Made by a program: the position numbers and the translations under genes. 64,000 nt of DNA from BOKV01 sp041397525 (lineage in GTDB: Bacteria > Pseudomonadota > Alphaproteobacteria > Rhizobiales > Rhizobiaceae), in NCBI GenBank assembly GCA_041397525.1, contig JAWKWL010000001.1, forward strand, positions 124,001 through 188,000, in the 5' to 3' direction. The notes beneath the pieces are model-generated. The model was not told the origin of the DNA. It saw only the letters and a program-made list of their open reading frames with translations, and did no database searches. This document shows positions 52,227 through 62,641 of the stretch, one piece after another; position 1 is the first letter of the stretch, and every line of letters begins with the position of its first letter.

Positions 52227-54233
52227 TCAGGCTTGCCTGATCGGAACCGTGGCCTTCCCGGTGCTGCCGGCTTCGCGTTCCCTGCCGTCACTGTACATGG
52301 GTGGAGCCATGATCGGCTTTCCGTTTGTGGCGGCCGAACTTCTCCCACAGCCGGTTCCAGCACACATCTGTATCAGGGATTGCATCAACAATCCCGACCT
52401 GGGCGGCTTGGTCAGATGACACTGGATGCCAACGGTCATGGTCTCCACTTCATCATCATCACTGTTGAAACTGGAAAGCAGCAGCACCGGTACACCGCCA
52501 TACACTGCGTTGGCGCGGATAGCCTTCACGCACTCGACACCGCTCATGTCCGGCATTCTGTCATCCATGATGATGGCATCAACCCGAACTCCACGAATGG
52601 CTGCCGCCTCAAGGAACCTGAGCGCTTCCTTGCCACCAGTTGCCGCCGCACACTCGAAATTCCACGCAGACAGCTGTTCTTCCAGACTTGCCCTGGTTAC
52701 AGCGTTGTCGTCCACCACCAGAATTCGCGCTCCAGCGAATTTGGCGGGTACAGTCCGGGATTCCTGGAGGTCGGGCAATACCGGGAGGTCAATCTCGAAC
52801 CAGAACGTCGAACCGTTTCCGACCTGGCTTGTTGCCCCGATCTGTCCACCCATCAGTGTGACCAGATGGTGACAGATGGAAAGCCCCAGCCCGGTGCCGT
52901 GATGCCTGCGCGTGGCTGTATTGTCCAACTGGCTGAACCTGTCAAAAACGGTGTCAAGCTTGTCTGCTGGAATCCCGACACCAGTATCCGTGACCGAGAT
53001 GCAAAGTCTGGCCACCCCGGCGCCATCGGAACGTTCGAACTTCTGGTCCAGCAATTCAACTTTGAGACAGACATGGCCCGCCTCCGTGAACTTTACCCCG
53101 TTTCCCATAAGATTTGTGACGATCTGACGAATTCGACCAACATCACCGACCAGGATGGAGGCAACATCGGGTGCCACCCTGACGATAAGTTCGATCCCCT
53201 TGGACGCAGCCTGGGATGATACCAGCGTGGCAACGTCTTCCATCGCCTCACGTATGTTGAAGGGCGAAACGTCAAGCTCCATGTTCCCGCTATCAAGTTT
53301 GGAGAAATCGAGTATGTCATTGATGATCGTCAACAATGATTGTCCCGAATTCACGATGACATCGGCATACATTTTCTGCCTGGCATCGAGTTTGGTATTG
53401 GCCAGCAGTTCCGCCATTCCCATGACTCCGTTCATCGGAGTCCGGATTTCATGGCTCATATTGGCCAGAAATTCCGATTTCGCCCTTTCCGCCATCTCAG
53501 CGGTTTTTCGCATCTGGTCACTGAGAATGAGCCGCTCATTCGCAGATTCGGCCTGGATGCGGGAAATGGAAAGCTTGAGCATGAAGGTTACAGCGATGGA
53601 GCCAATCACGAATATGAGCAAACCGCTGATCGCTCCCACTATCACGGCTTCCTTGCGGAAGGCAGCAAATCGCGCTTCTACCGGCGTATCCAGTACAAAG
53701 GCTCCCATTACTTCGCCCAGTTCCCAGGTCTTTTTGCCCAGTTGCAGTTTATTGTGACAGGAAACGCAGGATGGGTCGGAAGCCAGGGAGGGACTCATCA
53801 TTCGGAAAACAAGGCCTGTGGGCGTCTTCACAACACCGTCCCAAATTCCCTTGATTTCACCTTCATGCATCCGACTTACAATATCTGCTGATTGGGCATC
53901 CCCCGGCGGCGTCTTGATTTCCGCCCCGGCAAGACCGATCAGGTCCATCCGGGTAGTGTCCTTTTCGCCGATATCGGCACGGAATTTCTCCATCGACTTC
54001 GCCCGCATCATGGCAGGCACGGGCATGTCATTGCCTTTGGCTTCGTTCCGTACGGATGAATAGACACTGGTAAAGGCAGCAGCCAGTTTGATCAGTGATG
54101 ATTTTTCCTCGATTTTTCGATCATGGAATATCTGCCTGCTGTATTGATAATAGCCATAACCGGCTCCACATCCCAGCATTGCTGAAATTGTCAAAACGAC
54201 CAGTAGTGGCATTACCAACTGTTTTGTCTTCAT
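52227..54233 (-). CDS. Hybrid histidine kinase with periplasmic c-type heme (Tll0287/DUF3365-like) sensor domain
   Basis: A 668-residue membrane kinase. One helix (about 8-28) and another (196-218) enclose a periplasmic domain with DPSCVSCHNKLQLG, whose CVSCH (156-160) is a covalent heme c motif. This matches the DUF3365/Tll0287-like redox or gas sensor fold. Then come HisKA with phospho-acceptor H261 in NMSHEIRTPMNG, an HATPase domain with MGNGVKFTEAG, DTGVGIP and HGTGLGLSIC, and a receiver domain with acceptor D557 (MDDRMPDMSG) and K609. No Hpt domain or output regulator is encoded next to it. It probably reports redox state, nitric oxide or oxygen to a separate phosphotransfer protein. It converges on the TorF porin. 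Confidence 0.92.
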   Translation of the reverse strand: MKTKQLVMPLLVVLTISAMLGCGAGYGYYQYSRQIFHDRKIEEKSSLIKLAAAFTSVYSSVRNEAKGNDMPVPAMMRAKSMEKFRADIGEKDTTRMDLIGLAGAEIKTPPGDAQSADIVSRMHEGEIKGIWDGVVKTPTGLVFRMMSPSLASDPSCVSCHNKLQLGKKTWELGEVMGAFVLDTPVEARFAAFRKEAVIVGAISGLLIFVIGSIAVTFMLKLSISRIQAESANERLILSDQMRKTAEMAERAKSEFLANMSHEIRTPMNGVMGMAELLANTKLDARQKMYADVIVNSGQSLLTIINDILDFSKLDSGNMELDVSPFNIREAMEDVATLVSSQAASKGIELIVRVAPDVASILVGDVGRIRQIVTNLMGNGVKFTEAGHVCLKVELLDQKFERSDGAGVARLCISVTDTGVGIPADKLDTVFDRFSQLDNTATRRHHGTGLGLSICHHLVTLMGGQIGATSQVGNGSTFWFEIDLPVLPDLQESRTVPAKFAGARILVVDDNAVTRASLEEQLSAWNFECAAATGGKEALRFLEAAAIRGVRVDAIIMDDRMPDMSGVECVKAIRANAVYGGVPVLLLSSFNSDDDEVETMTVGIQCHLTKPPRSGLLMQSLIQMCAGTGCGRSSAATNGKPIMAPPMYSDGREREAGSTGKATVPIRQA

Positions 54234-54339
54234 TTTTCACCTGAGGAGCGATTTCCCGGGCGAAAGGATAACTGTGACAAATTAACAATGCGTCTAGCCG
54301 GGTCGACAGTTGATTTACCTGCCCCCTGGTCCACAGCAA

Positions 54340-54369
54340 CAAAAAAACCCGCGGATCGCTCCGCGGGTT
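54340..54369 (-). terminator. Intrinsic terminator of the DUF1476 gene
   Basis: AACCCGCGGA / TCCGCGGGTT form a 10-bp stem with a TCGC loop. On the minus strand it is followed by a run of about seven T (A run at 54341-54347). Confidence 0.85.
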
Positions 54370-54395
54370 CTGATTTTCCGGTGTCCTTGCGGGCA

Positions 54396-54719
54396 TTACC
54401 CCTCTTTGGCTACCTGCTCGCGCGCCTGCGCCATCAATTCGTCCATGGTCCGGCGGATCTGATGGTCCGACTGCTCAACATTGGCCGCGTCGAAATCGGT
54501 GCGGATCTTGCGAAACACGTCCTCGTCGCCCGGCTCCTCGAAATCCGAGCGGATCACGGCCTTCGCATAAGCGTCGGCCTCGTCACCGCTCTTGCCCAGC
54601 TTTTCCGCCGCCCACAATCCCAGCAGCTTGTTACGCCGTGCTTCGGCCTTGAACTTAAGCGCTTCGTCATGCGCGAACTTGTTTTCGAATGCTTTTTCGC
54701 GATCGTTGATGCCGCTCAT
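54396..54719 (-). CDS. DUF1476 protein, F-ATPase zeta subunit (inhibitor) family
   Basis: A 107-residue helical protein of DUF1476, the alphaproteobacterial zeta subunit that inhibits the F1Fo-ATP synthase in Paracoccus relatives. Conserved parts are the N-terminal NDREKAFENKFAHDEALKFK and the ARRNKLLGLWAAEKLG segment. In some species the inhibitory strength is low, so the extent of inhibition here is not known. It ends at a strong terminator and is divergent from purC, a common arrangement in rhizobia. Confidence 0.9.
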   Translation of the reverse strand: MSGINDREKAFENKFAHDEALKFKAEARRNKLLGLWAAEKLGKSGDEADAYAKAVIRSDFEEPGDEDVFRKIRTDFDAANVEQSDHQIRRTMDELMAQAREQVAKEG

Positions 54720-55101
54720 GCCTGTCTCCCGGTTTGCCGCGTGGCCGCAATAAGATATGGTGTCTGCACCGGGTCTGACAAAATGACAGGAACCGCTGCA
54801 CTTTCCAGTATATAGGCGGATAACACGGCTGTTTGAATAGTCGCCACAAACAAAATGCCACAGTCACAATTTTTCCACCCAAAACCGGCATTGCAGCGAA
54901 ATTCGCCGCACACCATATCAATTGTTGAAAGCTGCGACCATGCGCACCCTTGCACCCGTCGTCCGGTTGTTTATTGGCAAGCCTTCCACTAGGGTCTTGG
55001 GCAAACACGCGATTCCGCGAAAAAGGCGCCAAGGCAGCTTGCCAGGAAGAATTGCCATTTGACCGGCTGCAAGCAGCGCATTCCAGACAGGAACCCCTCA
55101 C
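54720..55101. other. Divergent regulatory region between the DUF1476 gene and purC
   Basis: A 382-nt stretch with no convincing gene. A minus-strand promoter candidate for the DUF1476 gene lies at 54752-54781. A short frame (40 codons from 54940) has no ribosome binding site. One GANTC site is near 55010. I see no PurR-like operator or riboswitch. Confidence 0.5.
54752..54781 (-). promoter_or_regulatory. Candidate sigma-70 promoter of the DUF1476 gene
   Basis: On the minus strand TTGTCA (54776-54781) and TATCTT (54752-54757) are separated by 18 nt, about 35 nt before the gene start. Confidence 0.4.
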
Positions 55102-55881
55102 ATGAGCAGACGCCGCCGCATTTATGAAGGCAAGGCCAAGATCCTCTATGAAGGACCGGAACCAGGGACACTGGTGCAGTTCTTCAAGGATGATGCAACA
55201 GCATTCAACAAGAAGAAGCATGAAATTGTCGAGGGCAAGGGCGTTCTCAACAACCGCATATCCGAATTCCTGTTTACCCATATGAACCGGATCGGCATTC
55301 CGACCCATTTCATCCGCCGCCTCAACATGCGCGAGCAGCTGATCCGCGAAGTCGAGATGATCCCGCTGGAAGTGGTCGTGCGCAATATAGCCGCCGGTTC
55401 GCTGTCGACCCGGCTCGGCATCCCCGAAGGCGAGGTTCTGCCGCGCTCGATCATCGAATTCTATTACAAGGCCGATGCGCTCAACGACCCGATGGTCTCC
55501 GAAGAGCATATCACTGCATTCGGATGGGCCACGCCGCAGGACATCGACGACATCATGGCGCTGTCGATCCGGGTCAACGACTTCTTGTCCGGCCTGTTCC
55601 TCGGCGTCGGCATCCAGTTGGTGGACTTCAAGATCGAGCTTGGCCGCCTGTATGAGAACGACATGATGCGCATTGTCGTGGCGGACGAGATTTCACCCGA
55701 TTCATGCCGGCTGTGGGATACGGTCACCAACGAAAAAATGGACAAGGACCGCTTCCGCCGCGACATGGGCGGGATGCTCGAAGCCTATAGTGAAGTGGCC
55801 CGCCGTCTCGGCATCATGAACGAGAACGAACCGCCGCGCGGCACCGGCCCCGTTTTGGTCAAGACCGATAGCGAAGATTAA
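55102..55881 (+). CDS. purC: Phosphoribosylaminoimidazole-succinocarboxamide synthase
   Basis: A 259-residue SAICAR synthetase that joins CAIR with aspartate using ATP. Seen are the N-terminal YEGKAKILYEGPEPGTLVQ nucleotide-binding part, the MIPLEVVVRNIAAGSLSTRLG signature, and the LVDFKIELGR and VVADEISPDSCRLWD metal/substrate segments. The start follows AGGAACC. It begins a rightward purine gene run: purC, purS 46 nt later, purQ 85 nt after that. Confidence 0.96.
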   Translation: MSRRRRIYEGKAKILYEGPEPGTLVQFFKDDATAFNKKKHEIVEGKGVLNNRISEFLFTHMNRIGIPTHFIRRLNMREQLIREVEMIPLEVVVRNIAAGSLSTRLGIPEGEVLPRSIIEFYYKADALNDPMVSEEHITAFGWATPQDIDDIMALSIRVNDFLSGLFLGVGIQLVDFKIELGRLYENDMMRIVVADEISPDSCRLWDTVTNEKMDKDRFRRDMGGMLEAYSEVARRLGIMNENEPPRGTGPVLVKTDSED

Positions 55882-55927
55882 TCAGGGCGTTCCACCCGTT
55901 ACCGGAATCACAATTTCAAGAAGAGCA

Positions 55928-56170
55928 ATGATCAAGGCACGCATTACAGTCACGCTGAAGAATGGCGTTCTGGACCCACAGGGCAAGGCAATCGGCGGCG
56001 GCCTCGCAGCTCTCGGCTTCACTGGCGTCCATTCCGTGCGCCAGGGCAAGGTGTTCGATGTCGAACTGGACGGCACGGACAAGGCAAAGGCCGAAACACA
56101 GCTCAAGGCCATGTGCGAGAAGCTTCTGGCCAATCTGGTGATTGAGGATTACGCTATTGCCATTACCTGA
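55928..56170 (+). CDS. purS: Phosphoribosylformylglycinamidine synthase subunit PurS
   Basis: An 80-residue small subunit that bridges PurQ and PurL in the three-part FGAR amidotransferase. Characteristic are ITVTLKNGVLDPQGKAIGGG and GFTGVHSVRQGKVFDVELDG. Length and position (between purC and purQ) are typical of alphaproteobacteria and Gram-positive bacteria that use the separate PurSQL system. Confidence 0.95.
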   Translation: MIKARITVTLKNGVLDPQGKAIGGGLAALGFTGVHSVRQGKVFDVELDGTDKAKAETQLKAMCEKLLANLVIEDYAIAIT

Positions 56171-56255
56171 GGTAGCTGGAGATAACCATGGCTGGAGTTG
56201 TGCGGCCGAACCTTTAAGAACTGGCAGAGCCTGAAACCGGGTTTCAAAACGATCC

Positions 56256-56924
56256 ATGAAATCAGCAGTCATTCTCCTTCCCGGCCTCAACCGTGACCGT
56301 GACATGATCGCGGCGCTGACCAAGATCAGCGGCCAGCCGCCGGTATCGGTCTGGCAGACCGAGACCGAAATTCCCGATGTCGATCTCATCGTCATTCCGG
56401 GCGGCTTTTCCTATGGCGATTACTTGCGCTGCGGCGCGATTGCAGCCCGAATGCCAGTGCTCGACGCCGTGCGCCGCAAGGCCGCGCAGGGCGTGCGTGT
56501 GATGGGCGTTTGCAATGGCTTCCAGATTCTTACCGAAGCAGGTCTCCTGCCCGGTGCACTGATGCGCAACAAGGGCCTGAGATTTGTCTGCCGCGAGGTG
56601 AAATTGTCGGTCGAGAATGCCGATACCGCTTTCACCAGCCACTATGCCAGGGGACAGATTCTCCGCTGCCCGGTCGCCCATCACGACGGCAATTTTTTTG
56701 CCGATGGCGAGACCATCGACAGGATCGAAGCCAATGGCCAGGTGGTATTCCGCTATGCACAGGACACCAATCCCAACGGGTCGCTCAACGACATTGCCGG
56801 CATCATCAACGAACAAGGCAATGTGCTTGGCATGATGCCCCATCCCGAAAACCTGATCGAACCCGCCCATGGTGGCACGGATGGCAGACCGCTGTTTGAG
56901 AGCGCGCTGGATATGGTGGCCTGA
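56256..56924 (+). CDS. purQ: Phosphoribosylformylglycinamidine synthase, glutaminase subunit PurQ
   Basis: A 222-residue class I glutamine amidotransferase that supplies ammonia to PurL. The nucleophile is C86 in VMGVCNGFQIL, and the histidine/glutamate pair lies in MMPHPENLIEP near the end. IVIPGGFSYGDYLRCGAIAA is typical for PurQ. It is followed after one base by a lipoprotein gene, so it is tightly linked to it. Confidence 0.96.
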   Translation: MKSAVILLPGLNRDRDMIAALTKISGQPPVSVWQTETEIPDVDLIVIPGGFSYGDYLRCGAIAARMPVLDAVRRKAAQGVRVMGVCNGFQILTEAGLLPGALMRNKGLRFVCREVKLSVENADTAFTSHYARGQILRCPVAHHDGNFFADGETIDRIEANGQVVFRYAQDTNPNGSLNDIAGIINEQGNVLGMMPHPENLIEPAHGGTDGRPLFESALDMVA

Positions 56925-56925
56925 A

Positions 56926-57342
56926 ATGAAAAACCGCCTCGCATTCCTCTTTCTTGCGACCGCCGCACTGGCCGCCTGCCAGGCAGGCAAGCCGTCCGAC
57001 CCGCTGAGCCTGAACACCAAGACAGACCCTACCGACACCATGGTGATGGTCGCACAAGCTGCGCAGAAATGCTGGTTCAAGACCAAGGACCCCGCCTTTA
57101 CGCAATATCGCCTGGCCAATGAGGTAAATGCGCCAGCCGGTCGCCCGCGCTTTCTGCTGGTTCCCAGGCGCAACCCCGGCGGCTTGCCCCTGCTGGTCGT
57201 GCAGGCCGAAAACAAGGGGGACGCGGCAACCGGCGACTACACCAATGTCCAGACCTTTGGTCCGATCCTGTCAACCCCGGTTGGCGAGAGGATCACAAAT
57301 GATGTCAAGCGCTGGTCGGGCGGCAATACGGCCTGCGCCTGA
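56926..57342 (+). CDS. Predicted lipoprotein inside the purine operon
   Basis: A 138-residue protein with a signal peptide and lipobox (FLFLATAALAACQAG, lipidated cysteine at residue 18). The mature part has two further cysteines (KCWFKTKD and the C-terminal TACA) and no recognised domain. ATG 56926 comes one base after the purQ stop; the longer frame is inside purQ. The gene lies between purQ and purL (24 nt before purL), so it is probably co-transcribed with purine genes. A link to purine metabolism is not established. Confidence 0.75.
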   Translation: MKNRLAFLFLATAALAACQAGKPSDPLSLNTKTDPTDTMVMVAQAAQKCWFKTKDPAFTQYRLANEVNAPAGRPRFLLVPRRNPGGLPLLVVQAENKGDAATGDYTNVQTFGPILSTPVGERITNDVKRWSGGNTACA

Positions 57343-57366
57343 AACTGCTTGCAGATGTGAAAGACG

Positions 57367-59595
<2,229 letters not shown>

Positions 59596-59623
59596 GACAA
59601 TTGAGGTTTGACGGAGTTAAAAC

Positions 59624-59857
59624 ATGCCAATGTCTGCCGGTGACATCGAGAAAATGATCAAGCAGGGCATTCCCGATGCGACTGTGACGATCCGCGACCT
59701 TGCAGGCGATGGCGACCACTATGCGGCGGAAGTCGTGGCGGAAAGTTTTCGTGGCCTCTCCCGCGTCAAGCAACACCAGCTTGTCTACGATGCCTTGAAG
59801 GGCAACATGGGCGGCGTCCTGCATGCGCTGGCACTGCAGACTGGCGTACCGGAATAG
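59624..59857 (+). CDS. BolA family protein
   Basis: A 77-residue BolA/YrbA-type protein. The class II KH-like fold is seen as IEKMIKQGIPDATVTIRDLA, DHYAAEVVAESFRGLSRVKQHQLVYDALKG. BolA proteins form [2Fe-2S] complexes with CGFS glutaredoxins and act in iron or Fe-S handling, which fits the grxD gene 250 nt downstream. The invariant histidine in VKQHQLV is present. Confidence 0.92.
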   Translation: MPMSAGDIEKMIKQGIPDATVTIRDLAGDGDHYAAEVVAESFRGLSRVKQHQLVYDALKGNMGGVLHALALQTGVPE

Positions 59858-59867
59858 GCGCGAAACC

Positions 59868-59996
59868 ATGTCTTCAGGCCTCGAAAAGACCCCCAATGTG
59901 TTTGACCGCCCGGTATGGCGCGACCCGTTCTTCTGGGTCATGCTCGCCATGGCGGCCGTTTGGGCAGCTGGGATCTGGTATTTCTTTTTCTCCTGA
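59868..59996 (+). CDS. Small single-helix membrane protein between bolA and grxD
   Basis: A 42-residue protein. The N-terminal half is polar (MSSGLEKTPNVFDRPVWRDP) and the C-terminal half is one hydrophobic, tryptophan-rich helix (FFWVMLAMAAVWAAGIWYFF). It starts 10 nt after the bolA stop, although no strong ribosome binding site is visible. A coding call rests on clean topology, operon position and the fit between two functionally linked genes. It may anchor or regulate at the inner membrane; its function is unknown. Confidence 0.6.
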   Translation: MSSGLEKTPNVFDRPVWRDPFFWVMLAMAAVWAAGIWYFFFS

Positions 59997-60110
59997 CCAG
60001 CTTGCCCGCCTTGGAAACGCTTCGCAAAAGCGCTATTTACACCCAATAAACGACCCATTCCGTCGGGCCTTGAACCCGAAACAAGCCCCGAACCGGGGAA
60101 GGAGACCAAT

Positions 60111-60446
60111 ATGAGCGCCCATGATTTCATCGACAATACCGTGAAGAGCAACGACGTCGTGCTGTTCATGAAAGGCACTCCCGATTTTCCGCAATGCGGA
60201 TTTTCCGGCCAGGTCGTGCAGATTCTCAACTATCTCGGCGTCGACTACAAGGGCGTGAATGTTCTGGCGGACGACGATATCCGTCAGGGCATCAAGGATT
60301 ACACCAACTGGCCGACCGTACCGCAGCTCTATGTGAAGGGCGAATTTGTCGGTGGTTGCGACATCGTGCGCGAGATGTTCCAGGCCGGCGAATTGCAGCA
60401 GCACATGAGCGAAAACGGAATTGCCGTCAACGCACCGGCCGCCTGA
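60111..60446 (+). CDS. grxD: Monothiol glutaredoxin, CGFS type
   Basis: A 111-residue glutaredoxin that binds and transfers [2Fe-2S] clusters with glutathione. The active site is C29 in the FPQCGFSGQVV segment, and TVPQLYVKGEFVGGCDIV supplies the cis-proline and glutathione-binding region. The ribosome binding site GGAAGGAGA is strong. It closes the pur-bolA gene run and is followed by a clear terminator. Confidence 0.96.
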   Translation: MSAHDFIDNTVKSNDVVLFMKGTPDFPQCGFSGQVVQILNYLGVDYKGVNVLADDDIRQGIKDYTNWPTVPQLYVKGEFVGGCDIVREMFQAGELQQHMSENGIAVNAPAA

Positions 60447-60484
60447 CATTTTCCTTGCCAGCTTCCATTCCTCTGGAAAAAAGC

Positions 60485-60515
60485 AATCCCCGGCAATCAC
60501 TCGCCGGGGATTTTT
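60485..60515 (+). terminator. Intrinsic terminator of grxD
   Basis: AATCCCCGGC / GCCGGGGATT form a 10-bp stem with an 8-nt loop, followed by a short T run, 39 nt after the stop. Confidence 0.85.
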
Positions 60516-60538
60516 GATTCAGCTTCGCAGCCCCTTGA

Positions 60539-62350
60539 TCAACGCGACCCCGTAAGGATCGGTGTGATCCGGCGGATGGTCACACGCCGATTTTCAGGTT
60601 CTTCGAACTCGGTCGGAATGCGCGGATATTCCTCGCCATAGCCGACAATCTCGATATTGCGCACCGGAATGTAGAAGAAAGTGGTCAGTGCATCGCGGAT
60701 CGCCGCAGCGCGCCTGAGCGACAGGGCTCCGTTATAGGTGGCACTGCCGACAAGATCGGTATGGCCTTCAATGAGGAAAACCTCGTTTGGATTGCCAGCC
60801 AGAATGCGTTCAATGATCTCACCGATACGGTCAAGTTTGTCGACCTCGCTTTCCCTGACAAAATCCTCGTTGAAGCCAAACTTCACCGTGTCAACTTCGA
60901 TGCCTGGCATCAGACTGCGCAATGCCGGAGTTGCCTTGTATTCCGAGAGGCTGTAGCGCCGCGTGATTGTACGAACTGGCGGGGCTACAAGCTGGCGCTG
61001 CACGTCCTCGTCATATGCTTCTGCCAGTGGAATGGTCGGCAGCGGGATCGGCCGCAATCGCCGGTCGATCACAATCGCATTCTCGCGGTTTGCCAGACGA
61101 CGCTGCCTGCCAGCCCTCTCTTCCAGCAACCGCCGCCGGAATTCCTCCCTGCTTGCCGGTTCGCCTTGTTGTACGCGGCCGCTGCCACCGTCAAGCGACT
61201 GGCGTTGCCTCGCCCTCGGCTCCTCACGCTGCGATACGCGCGAACGCAATTCATTGCGGTCATTTTGCAGCATTGCCCGCAATTCATTCTCGAACCGCGG
61301 CGCAAGCCCTGGAATGTTCAGAACCGTGCGAAGCGCCTGCACCCGCTCGCGCAGATCATGTTCGTTCAATCTTGCCGCAGGGCGCGCATCGCTCAAAACC
61401 CGCCTTGCCTCGCGATTTGCATCAAGATCGCTTACATCGGTTCCGGTTGTTGCCTGGATGCGCGCACTCAATTCTGCCTGGTCCGCTTGCACCATGGCAG
61501 TTATTTGCCCAAGCAGTTGCCTTGGCATGCGACGGTCAGCCGATTGCAACACGTCAAGACCGGCAGCAATGCGCTCGCGCAACTGCGCGTCGTTCAACCG
61601 ACCCGCAGGCCTGTTGTCGGTCAACAAAATGGCGATCCTCGGGTCAAGTTCCCTGCGCTCGGCTTTCGGCAACATTGGTTGCGGCCCCTTTATGACAGGC
61701 TGCTCTGCAAAGGTCTTCTCGCGCTGCCTCTTTGTCGGCTGGGGCTGCTCAGCCGCTGGTTGCGGAGCAACAGGCTGTTGCACAACAGGCTGTTCGGGCA
61801 CCGGCTGCGGCTGTTCGGCCACTGCCTTCTCCCGTCGCCTTTTGGTCGGCTCGGGCTGTTCCGCAACAGGTTGCTCTGCGACAGGTTGTTCCGCAACAGG
61901 CTGGTCCGGTTGCTCGGCTACTGCCCTTTCCCGTCGCCGCTTTGCCGGTTCGGGCTGCTCGGCAACGGGCTGCTCTGCAACAGGCAGCTCCGGCGCGGGT
62001 TGTTCCGCAACAGGCTGTTCCGCAATGATCGGCTCCCCGTTGCTGCGCCGCTTCAATTCCTGGCGGTCCGCGCGAAGCATTTCTTCCGCACCTGGAACAT
62101 CGTTGCGTACCATACGGCGCAAAATCTCGAGTCGCGCACGCAACTCATCATTTGCAAGCTCCGATGCCGGTCTCATATCGATGCCATCCATCTGGACTTT
62201 GACCAGTGGCAACAGGCCACCATGTTCCATCACGGAAAACCGCGGCGCAGCCGCCAGCATGCTGCCAGACATCAGCAGCAGAGCCAGTGCGCCAGCAACG
62301 GAACCAAAATTCTTGTATCGGAAGGTACTGGTCTTTTCAGAAAAGTTCAT
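60539..62350 (-). CDS. OmpA-family protein with PVAEQP repeat linker
   Basis: A 603-residue protein with an N-terminal signal or anchor (YKNFGSVAGALALLLMSGSMLAA). Residues 112-215 are low-complexity: many copies of PVAEQP, punctuated by three basic patches (AKRRRERAVAEQP, TKRRREKAVAEQP, TKRQREKTFAEQP). The middle holds charged segments with the repeated RPAGRLNDAQLRERIAAGLD / RPAARLNEHDLRERVQALRT motif. The C-terminal OmpA domain (about 480-600) contains FLIEGHTDLVGSATYNGALS and ENRRVTIRRI, the peptidoglycan-binding core. It is probably an envelope protein linking the outer layers to peptidoglycan. Similar long OmpA proteins occur in rhizobia. Confidence 0.87.
   Translation of the reverse strand: MNFSEKTSTFRYKNFGSVAGALALLLMSGSMLAAAPRFSVMEHGGLLPLVKVQMDGIDMRPASELANDELRARLEILRRMVRNDVPGAEEMLRADRQELKRRSNGEPIIAEQPVAEQPAPELPVAEQPVAEQPEPAKRRRERAVAEQPDQPVAEQPVAEQPVAEQPEPTKRRREKAVAEQPQPVPEQPVVQQPVAPQPAAEQPQPTKRQREKTFAEQPVIKGPQPMLPKAERRELDPRIAILLTDNRPAGRLNDAQLRERIAAGLDVLQSADRRMPRQLLGQITAMVQADQAELSARIQATTGTDVSDLDANREARRVLSDARPAARLNEHDLRERVQALRTVLNIPGLAPRFENELRAMLQNDRNELRSRVSQREEPRARQRQSLDGGSGRVQQGEPASREEFRRRLLEERAGRQRRLANRENAIVIDRRLRPIPLPTIPLAEAYDEDVQRQLVAPPVRTITRRYSLSEYKATPALRSLMPGIEVDTVKFGFNEDFVRESEVDKLDRIGEIIERILAGNPNEVFLIEGHTDLVGSATYNGALSLRRAAAIRDALTTFFYIPVRNIEIVGYGEEYPRIPTEFEEPENRRVTIRRITPILTGSR
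61690..62040 (-). repeat. Tandem coding repeats (PVAEQP) in the OmpA-family gene
   Basis: The DNA for the linker is built from near-identical 15-18-nt units encoding (P)VAEQP and a longer unit of about 40 codons ending in a KRRRE-type patch, present three times. Such units are prone to length variation between strains. Confidence 0.8.
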
Positions 62351-62641
62351 GGGACTTCCTCGCTTTCTGGCTCAAGCTGATATGTGCCAATCATGGCCAA
62401 GGCTTGATGCAGTTGCGGAAATTCTGACAAACCGTCATGAACTGTGCCTGAACGGGCTTTTTGCAAAAATTCAGGATTCAAACACCTGCCGTGTCCGTTT
62501 TCCTGCCGCATTCGCCTGCTTTGAGAAAAACCTGATTTCGCTCAATGCCCCTTTCACCGGCGGCTGGTAGCATTCTCTTAATGTTAACGCTTCTTTGCTT
62601 CCATGGAGCATCGGATGAGTGTTGAGTACCGGTGGACAAAT

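Noticed and set aside
54940..55062. 40-codon basic frame upstream of purC
   Set aside because: No ribosome binding site or known homologue pattern. It lies inside the probable purC promoter and leader region.
60761..62570. Two long plus-strand frames opposite the OmpA-family gene
   Set aside because: They arise from the repetitive high-GC coding sequence on the minus strand. Their products are low-complexity Cys/Arg-rich with no domain, while the minus strand encodes an intact OmpA domain.
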